NCBI GenBank assembly: GCA_025331125.1
Contig: JAOALB010000216.1
Span: 1-64,000, forward strand
Source of the DNA: Mycogone perniciosa
Lineage: Eukaryota; Ascomycota; Sordariomycetes; Hypocreales; Hypocreaceae
DNA: 64,000 nt
Reading direction: 5' to 3'
In this document: piece after piece, positions 1-11,364 of the stretch
Position numbering within the stretch: the stretch's first letter is position 1
Layout of the letters: each line of letters opens with the position of its first letter
Notes under the pieces: generated by a model
Told to the model about the DNA's origin: nothing
Database searches by the model: none
The model's input: the letters and a program-made list of their open reading frames with translations, nothing else
Made by a program: the position numbers and the translations under genes

Positions 1-74
1 GTGATCATGTTCTTATTGGCCCGTCGTTCCGATATTCTTCCGGACCCGGGCCTTGGCCTGGTCGGGTCGTGACA
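1..74 (-). repeat. LTR terminus fragment, weakly mutated
   Basis: On the minus strand this segment begins with TGTCACGACCCGACC at position 74 and reads towards the window edge. The RIP-decayed LTRs near 39 kb (TATCACGACCTAACT) and 24.1 kb (TATTATAACTTAAC) start the same way after C-to-T and G-to-A changes. A later GAATATCGG also matches GAATATTGG in the 39 kb copy. It is therefore probably the 5' end of an LTR of the same superfamily, cut by the window start. The assignment rests on short matches only. Confidence 0.45.
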
Positions 75-1055
75 TCTATATAAGCATTGGCAATACAACA
101 ATAACACAACAACACTATACAGCAAACCTTAACGCGAAACACTGGCTGCCCTTTCCTTATTATCATCGCATCCAGCAGCAAATCCTCAAGCTATAACATT
201 TCTATACAGTTAACTACAGCCGCCGCGGTCGTAAATAACGCGTAACCACGTCTTTATTATTATTGTGGTTTTCGGTAAAAGGCCGGGTAAACCTCTATAT
301 AGCTTGAACTTGACAAAACCACTTGGATCTTTACGGCTCAAAATAGCTAGCGAGAGACTTAAGCCTAATTAGGGTTAGATCTGTTCGTGTTGTTGGAACC
401 TGTGTGTGTGTTTGGAAGCTCGGCAAACTCAACCTGAATGGCCATTTCCAGAAATCCTCTATGTATGTCGATGGTACTCCGTAGAGTCGTAGGGCGTCGG
501 GCGTCGGGCGTCGGAAGTGTCACGGGCCGATGAATGATACGGGATATCGGCGAAAAACCGGAGCCATAAAATATATCCAATCCACAAGTAATTTCCTATC
601 TACCTATCATACCGTATGTACGGATATGGAGTGCAAGAATACCATTCAGCAGTACGGAGTAATACTGACGGGGGATCCTTTCCCCTGTTCTGAGTGCTAC
701 GCCACCACGATCCAAGTACCTAGTATTTAACCCTGCCTATGATGCTGCTTCTTACTCGCAGCTAGATCTGATATGATACTTCTGGATTACCTATGTTTAG
801 GGCAAAGTGGCCAGCAGTGGGCCGCAAGGCGCACCAACACCTCATGGAGAGATAAGCGCAGTGCTTGGTAGTCCGTACGTCTGTTATCGCGAAGGTGATC
901 CTGGTCGGCACCACTTTATGCACAGCCGTTAAGCTCCGAAATCGCTGTCATCTCCTACATGCGGTTGGCTTATTAGAATTATTTCCGTTCAGAACCTGAA
1001 CTCATTTTTTCACTTTGGATTCAGCCATCATTGTGGCTCATTCCTATGGAGAGCA
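75..1055. other. Gene-free stretch upstream of the MFS gene
   Basis: No convincing coding region is seen on either strand. A TATA-like CTATATAAGC lies just right of the LTR fragment at about 78-87. A short GGGCGTC repeat (three units) sits near 492-517. TACTCCGTA-type motifs occur near 475 and 652. The proximal part is presumably the promoter of the transporter that follows. Confidence 0.4.
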
Positions 1056-2749
1056 ATGAAAATGACAAGACTCCAAGAAATTTCTGGGCAAGGGGATGCC
1101 CTCGAGCTGCCAAGCTTAGAGAACCCTGTCAATTTCTCTTCAGTAAGTAGTAGTATCTTGTCTCCATGCTCTTCATAATTATGAAACCGGATGCATCTAA
1201 CAAGATAATCAGGCAAAGAAACGGGTTGTTATGGCCGCAGGATTAGCTATGACATTTAATTGCACACTTGGCTCCTCGTTACCATCGGGAGCCAGAAGTC
1301 ACATAGTCGAGGCTTTTCACATCACCGATTCTCTCCAACCAATCTTACTCAACTCAATTTACCTCCTTGGTTTTGGTATTGGGCCGTTGATTTTTGGACC
1401 TCTTAGCGAGTATATTGGCCGTCGACCCGTCCTCATTAGCACATATGCTTCCTACTGTCTATTCACAATGTGCTGTGCTCTTAGTCCGAGCTACGGTGTT
1501 TTGCTCCTCTTCAGATTGCTTTGTGGAATTGCCGCTGCTGCGCCCAATGTTGTAGTAGGACCGCTTTACGCAGATATTTACGATGAACCAGAGCAGCGGG
1601 GTAAAGCATTGTCATACTTCATGTGTGTGGCCACGATGGGTCCATCTCTTGGGCCCCTGATATCCGGTTATGCGGCAACGGTCTCGTGGCGTCTGACATT
1701 TTGGATCGGCTTTGGAGTCGCAGCAGCATGCCTGCCTCTTCTCCTTTTCCTTCCAGAAACATATGTTCCGGTGCTCAAGAAACAACATATGCACCAAGGG
1801 AACGTTTCAGGCCTGGGCCAAGATCAAAACCTAGGCCAAGTGAATTGGAGAGCACAGTTCCAGTCCGAGTTGAGAATCATATTCTCAAGACCATTTATAA
1901 TGATCTGTCGTGAACCTATCGTCTTATTCACATCTCTTTACCTCTCGCTCATATATGCAATTTTTTATTTATTCTTTCAATCATATCCCATAATTTTCAA
2001 AGGCACGTAGAATATTTGGACACAGCTAGCTCTGAGGCTAACTCATTTCTTATAGGCATTTATGGACTATCCTCTGGAGAAATAGGTCTGGCATTTTTGC
2101 CAGGTAGGTCAAGAACAAACTGCTTTGTGTGTGTCAAAAGTTAACAATAGCAATCAGTAACTGGTGGGTCAGTAGCTGCGTTGGTTGTATTTCTATGTTA
2201 CAACTCGTATCATACTAGGGCTTCTAAAGCTGGAACAGCGTGGACCAAGAGGGATGAGTATCGCCGTTTGCCGCTCGCATGCATCGGTGGTCCAGCGTAT
2301 GTCGACATCGAATTTACCATTTCTCGCCCTGCAATTATTAACATCATAATAGTGTTATTGCGTCTTTGTTCTGGCTTGGATGGACATCTTATCCATCAAT
2401 TTACCCCGCTGTGCCAGCAGTATCAGGCTTTCTGTTCGGCACTGGCTACCTAGTCATATTTATGGCAATGCTAAACTACCTAACTGATGCTTACAGACAG
2501 TTTTCGGCATCTGCACACACAGCAGCTAGCACAATGAGGTCAATTACAGCTGTCTGTCTTCCATTAGCTACATCTCCTATGTATGAAAGTCTAGGAGTTC
2601 AGTGGGCTAGTTCCCTTTTAGCTCTTGTAACGGTGGCGCTGGCTACGGTGCCTTACATCTTCATTAAATACGGGCCGACTATTCGATCTCGAAGTCCTTT
2701 CTGCCAGCAGATTTCGGGATTGTCAAGACCGTCAGGTTTGCCCTTGTAA
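1056..2749 (+). CDS. MFS transporter, DHA1 drug/H+ antiporter type
   Basis: Spliced coding exons are read as 1056-1142, 1213-2002, 2056-2103, 2158-2296 and 2353-2749, giving about 486 residues. The family signature GPLSEYIGRRPV (motif A, between TM2 and TM3) is present, as are hydrophobic segments in the pattern of a 12-TM major facilitator. The C-terminal half contains NYLTDAY and RSITAVCLPLATSPMYE, typical of fungal polyamine/fluconazole-resistance-like transporters of the plasma membrane. Substrate cannot be told from sequence. The start is either ATG 1056 or ATG 1062 in the same frame; homologues begin with a similar EDPEN-like segment (here PSLENPVNFSS). Intron 2 (2003-2055) must use a GC donor to restore the FKG-IYGLSSGE reading; the other three are GT-AG. 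No frame break is seen, so the gene is probably functional. Confidence 0.9.
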
Positions 2750-3225
2750 TAAATCTGAGACTTCGAAGTAATTAATCCAAAAATTACTTAGTAAGACCAC
2801 GTAACTGACAGTTGAGCCCAGATTTACAAGTAGCCTACAATGAGCAAGGTGCACGAAAGACTCCCATCGCTGTAAGACAATCAAAGGTTTTGTTTTACTC
2901 CACATTGTTGAGCGATTCAGGAGAAGAGGGAATAAAAGATGGTGAGCGCATCCTGGTGTGGTCAATACCCAACCGAGTGTCTTGGTGGTTATCCCTGCCA
3001 GGTCTTGGGGATACGGCGACTCTCAGTTAGAGCCTGATTGATTTGTATACTACCTGACTCTTACCTCCTTTGATTCCGCTTGTATAAGTAAATATCAAGA
3101 GAAGTGCGAATATTCCATACATCTCGCAAGGTTGTATGAAAGTTCATCAAACTAGCTTCATATCTCAATGCCCATTGCATACAAAGGAGCAGACGAAAGG
3201 GAAGACAGAATACGCCGACAAGATC
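2750..3225. other. Gene-free spacer
   Basis: This lies between the transporter stop and the end of a convergent hypothetical frame. Only short unsupported frames are seen on both strands. It presumably holds the transporter 3' region. Confidence 0.35.
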
Positions 3226-3624
3226 CTATCCATTCGCGGATTTTCCCTTGGCCTCCTCTTGTTGCTTCTTTTCCAAATCATTGATGAAACTAAGCGTACG
3301 GGGGTAAATGTCCTCAGACCCGCTGCCGTTGGCAAAGAACTCCAGCACAAGGTAAAGATCTTCAAATGAGTTATCGAGGGGTGTACAATGTAGCCAAGGG
3401 ACAAGGGAATCGTCATGCCACTCGTTGTAGATGGTGGCTTTGAGTGGCAGGCTAGTGGACCGCAGGAAACCACGGAGTCTCACGTCGAAGGAGTTGCCGT
3501 CGGTGTTAGGAGGGAATATGTCGTGATTCTTACCTCGGTGCCCAACTGCCTGTCCTTCTTCCGCTGCTGGTGGTCGGGTATTCTCTTCACCGGAATATAA
3601 CTCCTTCCGCTCAAGTGCATAGCT
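3226..3624 (-). pseudogene. Unrecognised open frame, possible gene remnant
   Basis: An open frame of about 133 codons runs from just after a stop at 3625-3627 to a TAG at 3226. It has no good ATG near its beginning; the first is at 3483. Composition is protein-like, with DIFPPNTDGN, then PWLHCTPLDN and SFEDLYLVLEFF, and a charged C terminus. This suggests either the 3' part of a longer gene whose 5' half is lost, or a final exon. It ends close to the 3' end of the bZIP gene (3658), with both genes on the minus strand. I do not recognise the family. Confidence 0.3.
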
Positions 3625-3657
3625 TCAGTGATAACGATCTCGTTATCCGTGGGGAGC

Positions 3658-5157
3658 TTAGACTAGTGTATCAAACTCGCCAACTACGGCACCTCTAATG
3701 GCTTCATCGATATCGTCCCGCCGAATTCCTGGGCAAGGTCCTAAGCAGATTGCCTTATCTGCTAATCCCTGAATTAACTTACTCAGGTCAATGGTTATTC
3801 GAATATCATCTTGTTCCTGTGACGTCTGCTCAAGCAGCCTTGGACTATCCTGGTTCAGAAACCATTCGGGCGGTGTGAAATCTGCAAGTCCAGAGGGGGC
3901 CTGCTGAGCTTCCCCGCGTCGTTGTCCAAATATTGTAAAATCGAGTTCTGAAGTGACCCATGATTGGGGTACCTGATTCACCCACTTGCTATGGCTGTCG
4001 CCACTCAGATGGTGCTTTTCCAACGCTGAAAGGGTGTTGAATGATGGCGATCTTTCATCAGGGACAGTGATATACTCCAGCGATTCCAACGCTGCAAGGC
4101 TATCGTGAGTGCCAGGAACTAGGTCCAGGTGGTTTGCATGGGAAGACAGACCGGTGGCAATTGGCGCTGACAGACTCAGCATAAGGGTTGGTGAGTTGCC
4201 TCTCACAAAAATCCCTCGCTGTTCAAGGTACTCTTCAACATCAACAGCCTCCAGCCACTCACCCCTGAGATCAGGAATTGCTGTTTCAAGTGCAGTTCTC
4301 GTCATTCCAAATTGAAGACGCTGCAGTTGTGGTGGTGAAGACCGGGGCACTGCACTGCTCGCACGTCCTTCAACCAGACGCACCATCCTTGGCATTACTT
4401 TGGTTGCAATGTCGGTGTATTGGGCATGCGACGATGGACTGTTTGTATTTACAGAGAGAAGGGCGACAGTTCGCGCCAACAGATTACTCACTCCATCGAA
4501 TTGAAGTGGCAATAACATGGCTGGAATCAGACACATGGCTGGCGCCTGTTCAAAACGTAGCATTGATGCAGCCCGGTTGAGACAGGCACGCAGAAACTGC
4601 TGGGCAACCGGAATATGTTCCGCGTGTGTGGAAGCTCCCCCAGGGTGGGAGCTCAAGGGGTTGCTGGGTTCAAAGAAGGGAGTGCTGGGTTCTTCAGCTG
4701 CTCTGTCGGACGGCAATTCTATGCGGCTCAGAGATGGGGCCTGCTCAGTCCGAACTTTCCTTGACATAGCCATAACGCTCGTTGCTGTTTTATTTAATTG
4801 AAGCTTGATGTCTGCGGGTAGATCCTGGTCCCTGTCCGAGGCTAGCTCGTGAAACTTCATGAATTCATCCAGGACGCTCTCTAGCGCTGTCTCGAGTGCT
4901 TCTGCCCGAGTCTTTGCGACAACAAGAGCATTCTCCTTCCGACTGCGATATGAACGCTGAGCTAGTCGCATTCGTGTCCTTTTCTGCTAGCCTTGAGGTC
5001 AGAAGACGGCACCCAGTAGACAGGAAAGCAATTGGCAGCGCACTGATTCGCCATTCGACCCATGCGACATGTTGTCATTCATGCGTGGACGGCCAGGGCG
5101 ACGGCGCCCTGACGAGGGCTCGGCACCATGATGCCCGGCTGCTGTGTCATCCCTCAT
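3658..5157 (-). CDS. bZIP transcription factor (AP-1-like, fungal)
   Basis: Two exons, 5157-5044 and 4983-3658, with a 60 bp GTGCGC...AG intron, give about 479 residues. The junction restores the basic region KRTRMRLAQRSYRSRKEN, with the Asn-free AQRxYRxRK form typical of Yap/AP-1-like fungal bZIPs. The following coiled coil (about residues 55-100) has only weak leucine heptads. The remaining roughly 350 residues are a low-homology regulatory region seen in many fungal single-bZIP proteins. Exon 1 encodes an acidic/Gly start and a GRRRPGRPR patch, a likely nuclear localisation or AT-hook-like element. It would act in the nucleus as a DNA-binding dimer. Neighbouring reductase and transporter genes suggest a possible local target set, but no binding sites were shown. 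Confidence 0.85.
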
Positions 5158-5703
5158 TTTGTGCTTCAAAACCCTAGAAGGGCGCGCGCATTAGGATTTG
5201 TCTTGATTTTGTATGCCAGGCCAGCATGTCAATGAACATGGTTGGGCGGCTGGCCATTTCATGCTGACAAATGGAACAATTGTCATCTTCAGACAAATTA
5301 TTAATTAGTGGGAACATACGATTATAGTGTAGGCCTACGCTTTTGCTATAGCCATTATTATAAATTGATCGTTTTGTAAGACTAACCCGATCCACCCGAG
5401 CTTGTGTGGCCCTTTGCTGTGGATGATCCCGAGTAGTAATGCGTATGTTGAGGAATAAAAGTGTATTAACATTTGAGAAGCAAAGATTTCTTGCCACAAG
5501 TGAATATCTCTATTTGTTTAGCAATCGAACTAAGAATTCAACTGCCCTGAGAAGACCACTGCGATTCTGTCAACTGCAATATAACTTGCACTATCAGCCA
5601 CAATTGCTGAGGTGTACACTTCACTTTTGCTGGTCTGGTACAACGGCTTACAGATTCAACAATTGTTGTCTATCCATAGTCAGCATTACAACCCAACACC
5701 AAA
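5158..5703. other. Divergent promoter region, bZIP and aldo-keto reductase
   Basis: This is the 546 bp between the divergent starts of the bZIP gene (minus) and the aldo-keto reductase gene (plus). No coding is supported. A shared bidirectional promoter is plausible, and this arrangement is common for a regulator next to its target. Confidence 0.5.
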
Positions 5704-6796
5704 ATGTCTGAACTTGTCACCCTTGCTGTCGGAACCCATACATGGAGACCAGATAACCTTGCAGAATTGAGAAAGATCCTGGACGTCATGCGCAAACATA
5801 AAATCGAGATCATTGATACAGCCAGAGGCTATGTACGTACTGGGCGTCTCACACGATTTGCCATACTACTAAGTGAATGCTTATAGGGTCTTGGTGCATC
5901 GGAAACGACTTTGGGTCAGATGAAATTGCATTCAGAATTTAAAATCGACACCAAAGCAGCTGGTGGAGTGGTTCCTGGCTCGGGGGCATACATTCTGCAG
6001 TTTGCCAAAGAGAGTCAAGAAGCACTAGGTCCTACCAAGGTGCCTGCGTCTCCAATTTATAAGCCATAAAGCTGCGAAATTCGACTGCTAACCGACATGA
6101 AATTAGATACGAACGTATTTCCTTCATGCGCCTGATGAGACCACACCTGTCAATGTACAGATGGAGGCAATTCAGACATTGTATAAGCAGGGCATGTTCG
6201 AGAGATTTGGTATATCAAACTTTACCAAGGAGCAAGTACTCGAATATTACAATTACGCCAAGTCCAAGGGTTATGTGCTACCCACGGTCTATCAGTCAAG
6301 CTACTCAATTGCTGTTCGACTTAATGAGACTCGATTATTTCCGACTCTTCGTGAGTTGGGAATCTCGATTCAAGCCTATTCGCCAATGGCTGGGGGGCTC
6401 CTTACGAAAACGCCCGAGTATATTGAGCAAGGTAAAGGCAACTGGGATCCAAACGCACCAACTGGCAAGGTCTTTCGCGATCTTTACTACAAGCCTTCAT
6501 ATTTGAGAATGTTGGAGGAGTTTAAGAGACTATCTGAGAAGTCGGGCGTCAGTCGATCGGGCTTAGCTTACAGGTGGGTGAGGTATCACTCCGTTCTCAA
6601 GGCAGAACTTGGCGATGAGATGATTTTGGGCTCTACTAGTGCCGAGCAGTTGGACGAGGCGGTGTTGGAACTCAAGAAAGGCCCTCTCGATACATGGGTT
6701 GCACAGCGGATTGATGAACTCTGGCAACTTATTAAGGATGATTCTCCAGTTGACAACCTCAAAGCTGTCCGCAAAGTCTTTGGGGGGGTAGTGTAA
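5704..6796 (+). CDS. Aldo-keto reductase, AKR7 (aldehyde reductase) type
   Basis: Three exons (5704-5832, 5887-6039, 6107-6796) with GT-AG introns of 54 and 67 bp encode 323 residues, the usual length for the family. It is an NADPH-dependent cytosolic reductase of aldehydes and ketones built as a TIM barrel. The catalytic tetrad is visible: Asp38 and Tyr43 in IIDTARGY, Lys66 in DTKAAG, and His101 in FLHAPD. The middle has FGISNFTKEQV and IQAYSPMAGGLL, and the C-terminal cofactor-binding segment is around MILGSTSAEQL. This is the aflatoxin-aldehyde-reductase branch by sequence style. No frame damage is seen. It is divergent from the bZIP gene, which may regulate it. Confidence 0.93.
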
Positions 6797-8407
6797 GGTT
6801 GGGCATACTTTGTGAATCCCGTGGATATCTATAGCCACGTTCGTATAATGGTTGATGAGATGTCTGAGAATTGAGATACTCTCAAATTACAAGGCCTGTA
6901 TGGTGGTCATCCTCATCTTCGCTCTCCATGGAAAGGCAGTGACAAAGATCGTCCCCCTGATACTCATCCATGTTCTGAGCATCGAGTCACGGATGGAGCT
7001 AGCACACCTAAATTTGACTCTCACTAAATGTGCAAGTCAGGTCCGCAAAGAGCCGCCCTAGACATGTGGAATATTATGAGTTACAAGTGCCAAAGAAGCT
7101 GGAGTCAAAAATAACGTGGGAACAGACTACAGCAGAGAACAGGTGGAATTTATCCGGGGAGTCACTTTTGAGGCCATTTCGTGACACCCAGACCATATTC
7201 CCGCTGTGGAGCGCCATTGTGCGGATTGATTTGCCCAAATAAAATCATTGCAATAATATAACACCAACAATGCAAACGCTTGAGTACTGTACATAGTACT
7301 GGCAACATAGTAATGGTTTCGGGTATAGCAATATGTAAATCTCCATTACCCAGTCCTCCTCTCCCAAAACCCGGACTTTGAACAAACAACGCCCATCCTT
7401 CTCCCATGGCTCTCAAGTCTGTCATTGGCGTCGTATCCAGCCCATTGCTCCCGCATTTCTTAACAAGAATCAGCCTCTCCTGTGTAGGCATCTCCTACTT
7501 GCTGGTACAGACGCTTTCTGTCTGATCCATGTGCTCCTTTATTATATTCGTGTTCATGATCCCATCCTGACTTCGGTCCAGATTACTATTAATTCGTGTT
7601 TTTGTAAAAAGGACCCCTAGGAGGACTGTATATGAGGTCTGCATTCATGCAGTCAGCCCTCAAATTGAGGTGCTCTAAGCTATCGTGATTATGTTTAATA
7701 TGGCCATATCCATAATTTCCGGCGCCACATTCTTTCATGCAGCCCTTGGCGAGACAAGCCCAGCACTCTCTAATCTCGGATGTAGAGACGAAGTAGTCAT
7801 TCTAGAAATCCGTCTGCAAGCCCTTGACCGGACAGGAAAGCTTCGGCTTTTTCTTGGTTTGTTGCCCGTTGGGCCATCTTGGAGAATTTGCAACGGGGTG
7901 ATGTATTAATGATCTTAGGTTGATTTCGGAATATGCAACAAATGAATGGTATTGGGATACTAACCGTTACTAGTATGACATAACGTTTTAGTCTTGAGTA
8001 TAACACTTTGTTGGCCATTCTCGGTCTCGCCCGTGTTCCGTTGCCTTGATCTTCCTGGCACACGGTAAAATGCAGCTATATACGGCCTTGTAATGCTTTA
8101 CTATGTACCTTTCTATCTTGCTTTAGGTAGAAGGCTATAGAGGGCACAGATGCTTGCGCGCGTGTCTATACTTGACGAAGACAACTCGTTTATTTGCCTG
8201 TTAAGAGCTTCTTTCCGTCATTCTAGTCCCAGAAATCATTCATTCTAAACAGCAAACGCCAACCATGTAGTACAGAACATCCCGTTGTCTCAAACTCCTA
8301 CATAATTCGCAAAACGGATCAATCATAGATCTTGAGTGCCCCTGTGACCACAAATCAATGCAGTGAGGCCTGTCTAAAATTCTACAATCCATGGGCAATC
8401 TGCCGCC
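6797..8407. other. Long gene-free stretch, 1.6 kb
   Basis: No frame on either strand has recognisable protein character. A 41-codon frame starting at 7407 is hydrophobic but unsupported. Codon-like texture is poor and there are no repeats beyond short A/T runs. It separates the reductase 3' end from the CTP synthase 3' end, so the flanking genes converge. Confidence 0.4.
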
Positions 8408-11364
8408 TCAGAAATGGGAAGCGTCGCCAGTTCCATTGGCCAGTCCTTCCTTCTTCTGACGCGCCGCCTCAATCATCTCGTCGAGGCATCCCACACTCGC
8501 CGCCACGAATCCGAGGTACTGTAAGATATTAGAGTTAGTAGATGCCTTTCTCAAACGTTTCGGGAGTATGTAGCGAGCAAATATTTTCTCTTCCAATGTC
8601 TCTCGAGAGCGAGTAGTATCTCCCAGCTCTAGAGACAGGGAATGTATAGGGCATGGGGAAGCTTACTGCGGGAGATGGGTCTAGCACCTTAGGGTAAAGT
8701 TAGTTAAGGCTATACAAGGCCGGGGTTTAGGGTTAGGTAGTACATACTTTGCTGGTGTATTCAGGATGCGCTTGCACTCTGGTTCAAGAAGTTAGTGGTC
8801 TCCATGATGAATCTCAGGTCTGCTGCCTATGCTGCTTACCCGACAAAGAAAGGATGATCCTTCAGTTCAATAGACTCTACTCGCACGTTTTGGTCGTCGA
8901 GAGAGGTCAACGAAAGTCCGGCCTTCTCGAGCTCCTCGATGTATTTGGGGTTCACCTCGTAGCGGTGACGGTGGCGCTCCTCGACAACATCAACGCCTCC
9001 ATACATGGCCCGAAGCTTGCTCCACTCAGTGCCAGGCTTGAAGTGGGATGTCCGAGTGCCGAGCCTCATCGTGCCACCCATTTGCCTGCAAGGTTACGTC
9101 AGTGATCGCCCGTTGTTGCGGCCTATCTGTTCGGCAACTTACTCCTTGGATCCCTCTGGCATGAAGATGACGACGCGGTGCTCTGCGTGAGCGGATATTT
9201 CTTCAGATGTCGCCTGCTCGTATCCCAACTTGTTACGGGCATACTCCATGACGGCTACTTGCATGCCCAAGCAGATTCCGAGGAACGGAACCTCTCGCTC
9301 TCGAGCCCACTTGGCAACTTCGATCATCCCCTCCACTCCTCTCGACCCGAAGCCACCTAAATCACCACTTTTTTAGCTTCACGGATCGCGTCCCGAGAGT
9401 GGTAATGCTTACCAGGAACAAGGATGCCTTGGGCCTCACAAATAGCCTTCCAGGCGTTGTGATACTTGGTGGGATCCTTCTGTTGCATATCATGCTCGAG
9501 ATGCTCGGAATCCACCGAAATGAGGTTTAGCTTGCGTTTGCATCGCATAGCTGAATGTTCGAGCGACTTGCGAACGGAGAGATACGCGTCGTCGAAAGCG
9601 ACATATTTGCCGACCAAGACGATGTTGACTGGCTCGAGATGGCGCTCAGGGGTGACAGTCCTCCTCCATAGATCCCACAGGGCCTGGCCTTTCTGAACCA
9701 TGGCTGGCGACAAGGCGGTGTTATCGAGGGCCAGGCCCTTTTGCAATACTTTGAGCAGACCCTGCTCTTCGAGGAGAAGGGGAACTTGGTAAATAGTTTC
9801 CATGTCTCGCACGCCGATGACTTGTCCGTATTCAACTTGACAGCTTCTGGCAATCTTCTGGATAGTGGCATCATCAAGGGAACGCTCACAACGGCAGGCA
9901 ATCTGGTAGAGCTATTAGATAGTTTCAAGGCTGGATGAAGTTTAGTGCATACCATGTCAGGGATCAAACCTGCACTTCGCATTTGCTTGATGGCATGCTG
10001 GGTTGGCTTGGTCTTCTCCTCTCCGTTGATTCTATCGGATTCTTGATTAGTTATTGCCATTTTCCGAGTGTCTCGGGGATATAAATGTTCAAAGGAGCAC
10101 TTTCGGGAAAGTGGATGCTGCTGGAACTAAGGGGTGATATATAGCACAGAGAGTACTTACATAGGGACATACGACACAGCGATGCTGAAGAAGTTTTCTC
10201 GACCGAGTCTATGCCTGAGCTGCACCAATGCCTCGATAAACGGAGCGGACTCAATGTCCCTAGCAGCATGTCAGTTACATTATTCCCAGATTGGAGATAC
10301 TCCTGGCTCTAGATAAAGAGGTCAAGAAGGTTGCAGACAACAGAAGAGAAAAAGAAGAAAGAATGAGACATACCCAACTGTCCCACCCTGCAAAAGACCA
10401 AGTTAGAATCAAGATGTGTCCCTGTGAGCCTGTGAGGCTATGCTATGATGTAAGAGAACGTACCAACTCGACTAGGGTAAGCGGTTAGCTAGCGTATTCC
10501 CGCTTCGCACGGTGATTTTTTGAGAACATACTAATGCAAACGTCGGGCTCTTCTCCTGAGTCATCCACCGGGAGCTTGGCCACTCTTTCGATCCACTCTT
10601 GCATACAATCTGTGATGTGAGGTATAACTTGGACTGTCTTGCCCAAGTATTCTCCGCGACGCTCCTTCTCCTGATAGAAATTTAGTCAATTTAGGGGTCC
10701 AGGGTTTACTTGAGGTGGTGGTGGCGTACGATGACCAGCTTGTAGATCTTGCCGGTGGTCATGTTGCTGTCACAGCTCAGCTGAATGCCGAGGTATCTAG
10801 ACCCTGATATCAGTGATGTCGTCTAAAACGTCGGAAACTTTTGAAACCTGCCGCTCATAGTTGCCGAGATCTAAATCTGTCTCCCCGCCGTCGGCCAGAA
10901 CGAAGCACTCCCCATGCCTAAAGAATTTTGTTAGTAAGATTTACATCGTCAGGGACTCAAGAAGTCTTTCTCTAGTGGGCTTAGTAGGCCAGCATCTGTA
11001 TTCAGGTACGGGTCAAGTTTCTGTGCCTAAAATTCGAGGTGTGAGCAAGAGATTGTGGGATCGTGAAGGGGGTGATGGTGTTTTATCATACCGTGACACG
11101 GAGACCTAGGGTCTTGAGAAGAAGCCCGGCGCTACTGGCTTTCAAAAAGCTTTGTCAATGGATGAGAACAATGATAAATACTCCTAAGATGACATACCGA
11201 TAATTCCTAAGTCATCCCCAGTCAGTATATTGGTCTAAGAAGTTGAGAGGGTGATCCGAGGGTGCAGGGATTGTCATATATCGCAGCCCCCCTGCGGCCT
11301 GAAATAGGTGCTTACCTTTGCCAACGCCAGATATAACTCCGCCGCTCACAAGAACCACACGCAT
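8408..11364 (-). CDS. URA7: CTP synthase (glutamine-hydrolysing), 17 exons
   Basis: It converts UTP to CTP using ATP and glutamine (cytosol; pyrimidine nucleotide synthesis). The N-terminal synthetase domain begins MRVVLVSGGVISGVGK. The C-terminal amidotransferase domain has the nucleophile motif GICLGMQ and the His/Glu motif QAHPEYTS. Exons, 5' to 3': 11364-11316, 11206-11198, 11138-11092, 11026-10971, 10917-10852, 10796-10730, 10670-10532, 10471-10464, 10387-10374, 10259-10161, 10031-9953, 9902-9413, 9356-9143, 9085-8840, 8778-8748, 8687-8667, 8518-8408. They total 1746 nt, 581 residues, normal for fungi, with all phases consistent. Four exons are 8-21 nt. Intron 4 (10918-10970) has a GA donor (GAAAGA) but a perfect CTAAC branch site and AG; intron 5 has a GC donor. 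Residues at LNTDAGLLSP differ from the common NIDAGTMSP. Without splicing of intron 4 the frame ends at TGA, so activity depends on that donor. The gene symbol follows the yeast orthologue. Confidence 0.92.

Noticed and set aside
3226..3624. Assigning the fragment to a named enzyme family
   Set aside because: Several secreted-enzyme families were considered but no motif could be tied to any of them.
7162..7620. 109-codon minus frame and 80-codon plus frame in the 6.8-8.4 kb spacer
   Set aside because: They overlap on opposite strands, have no domain features, and no introns that would extend them.
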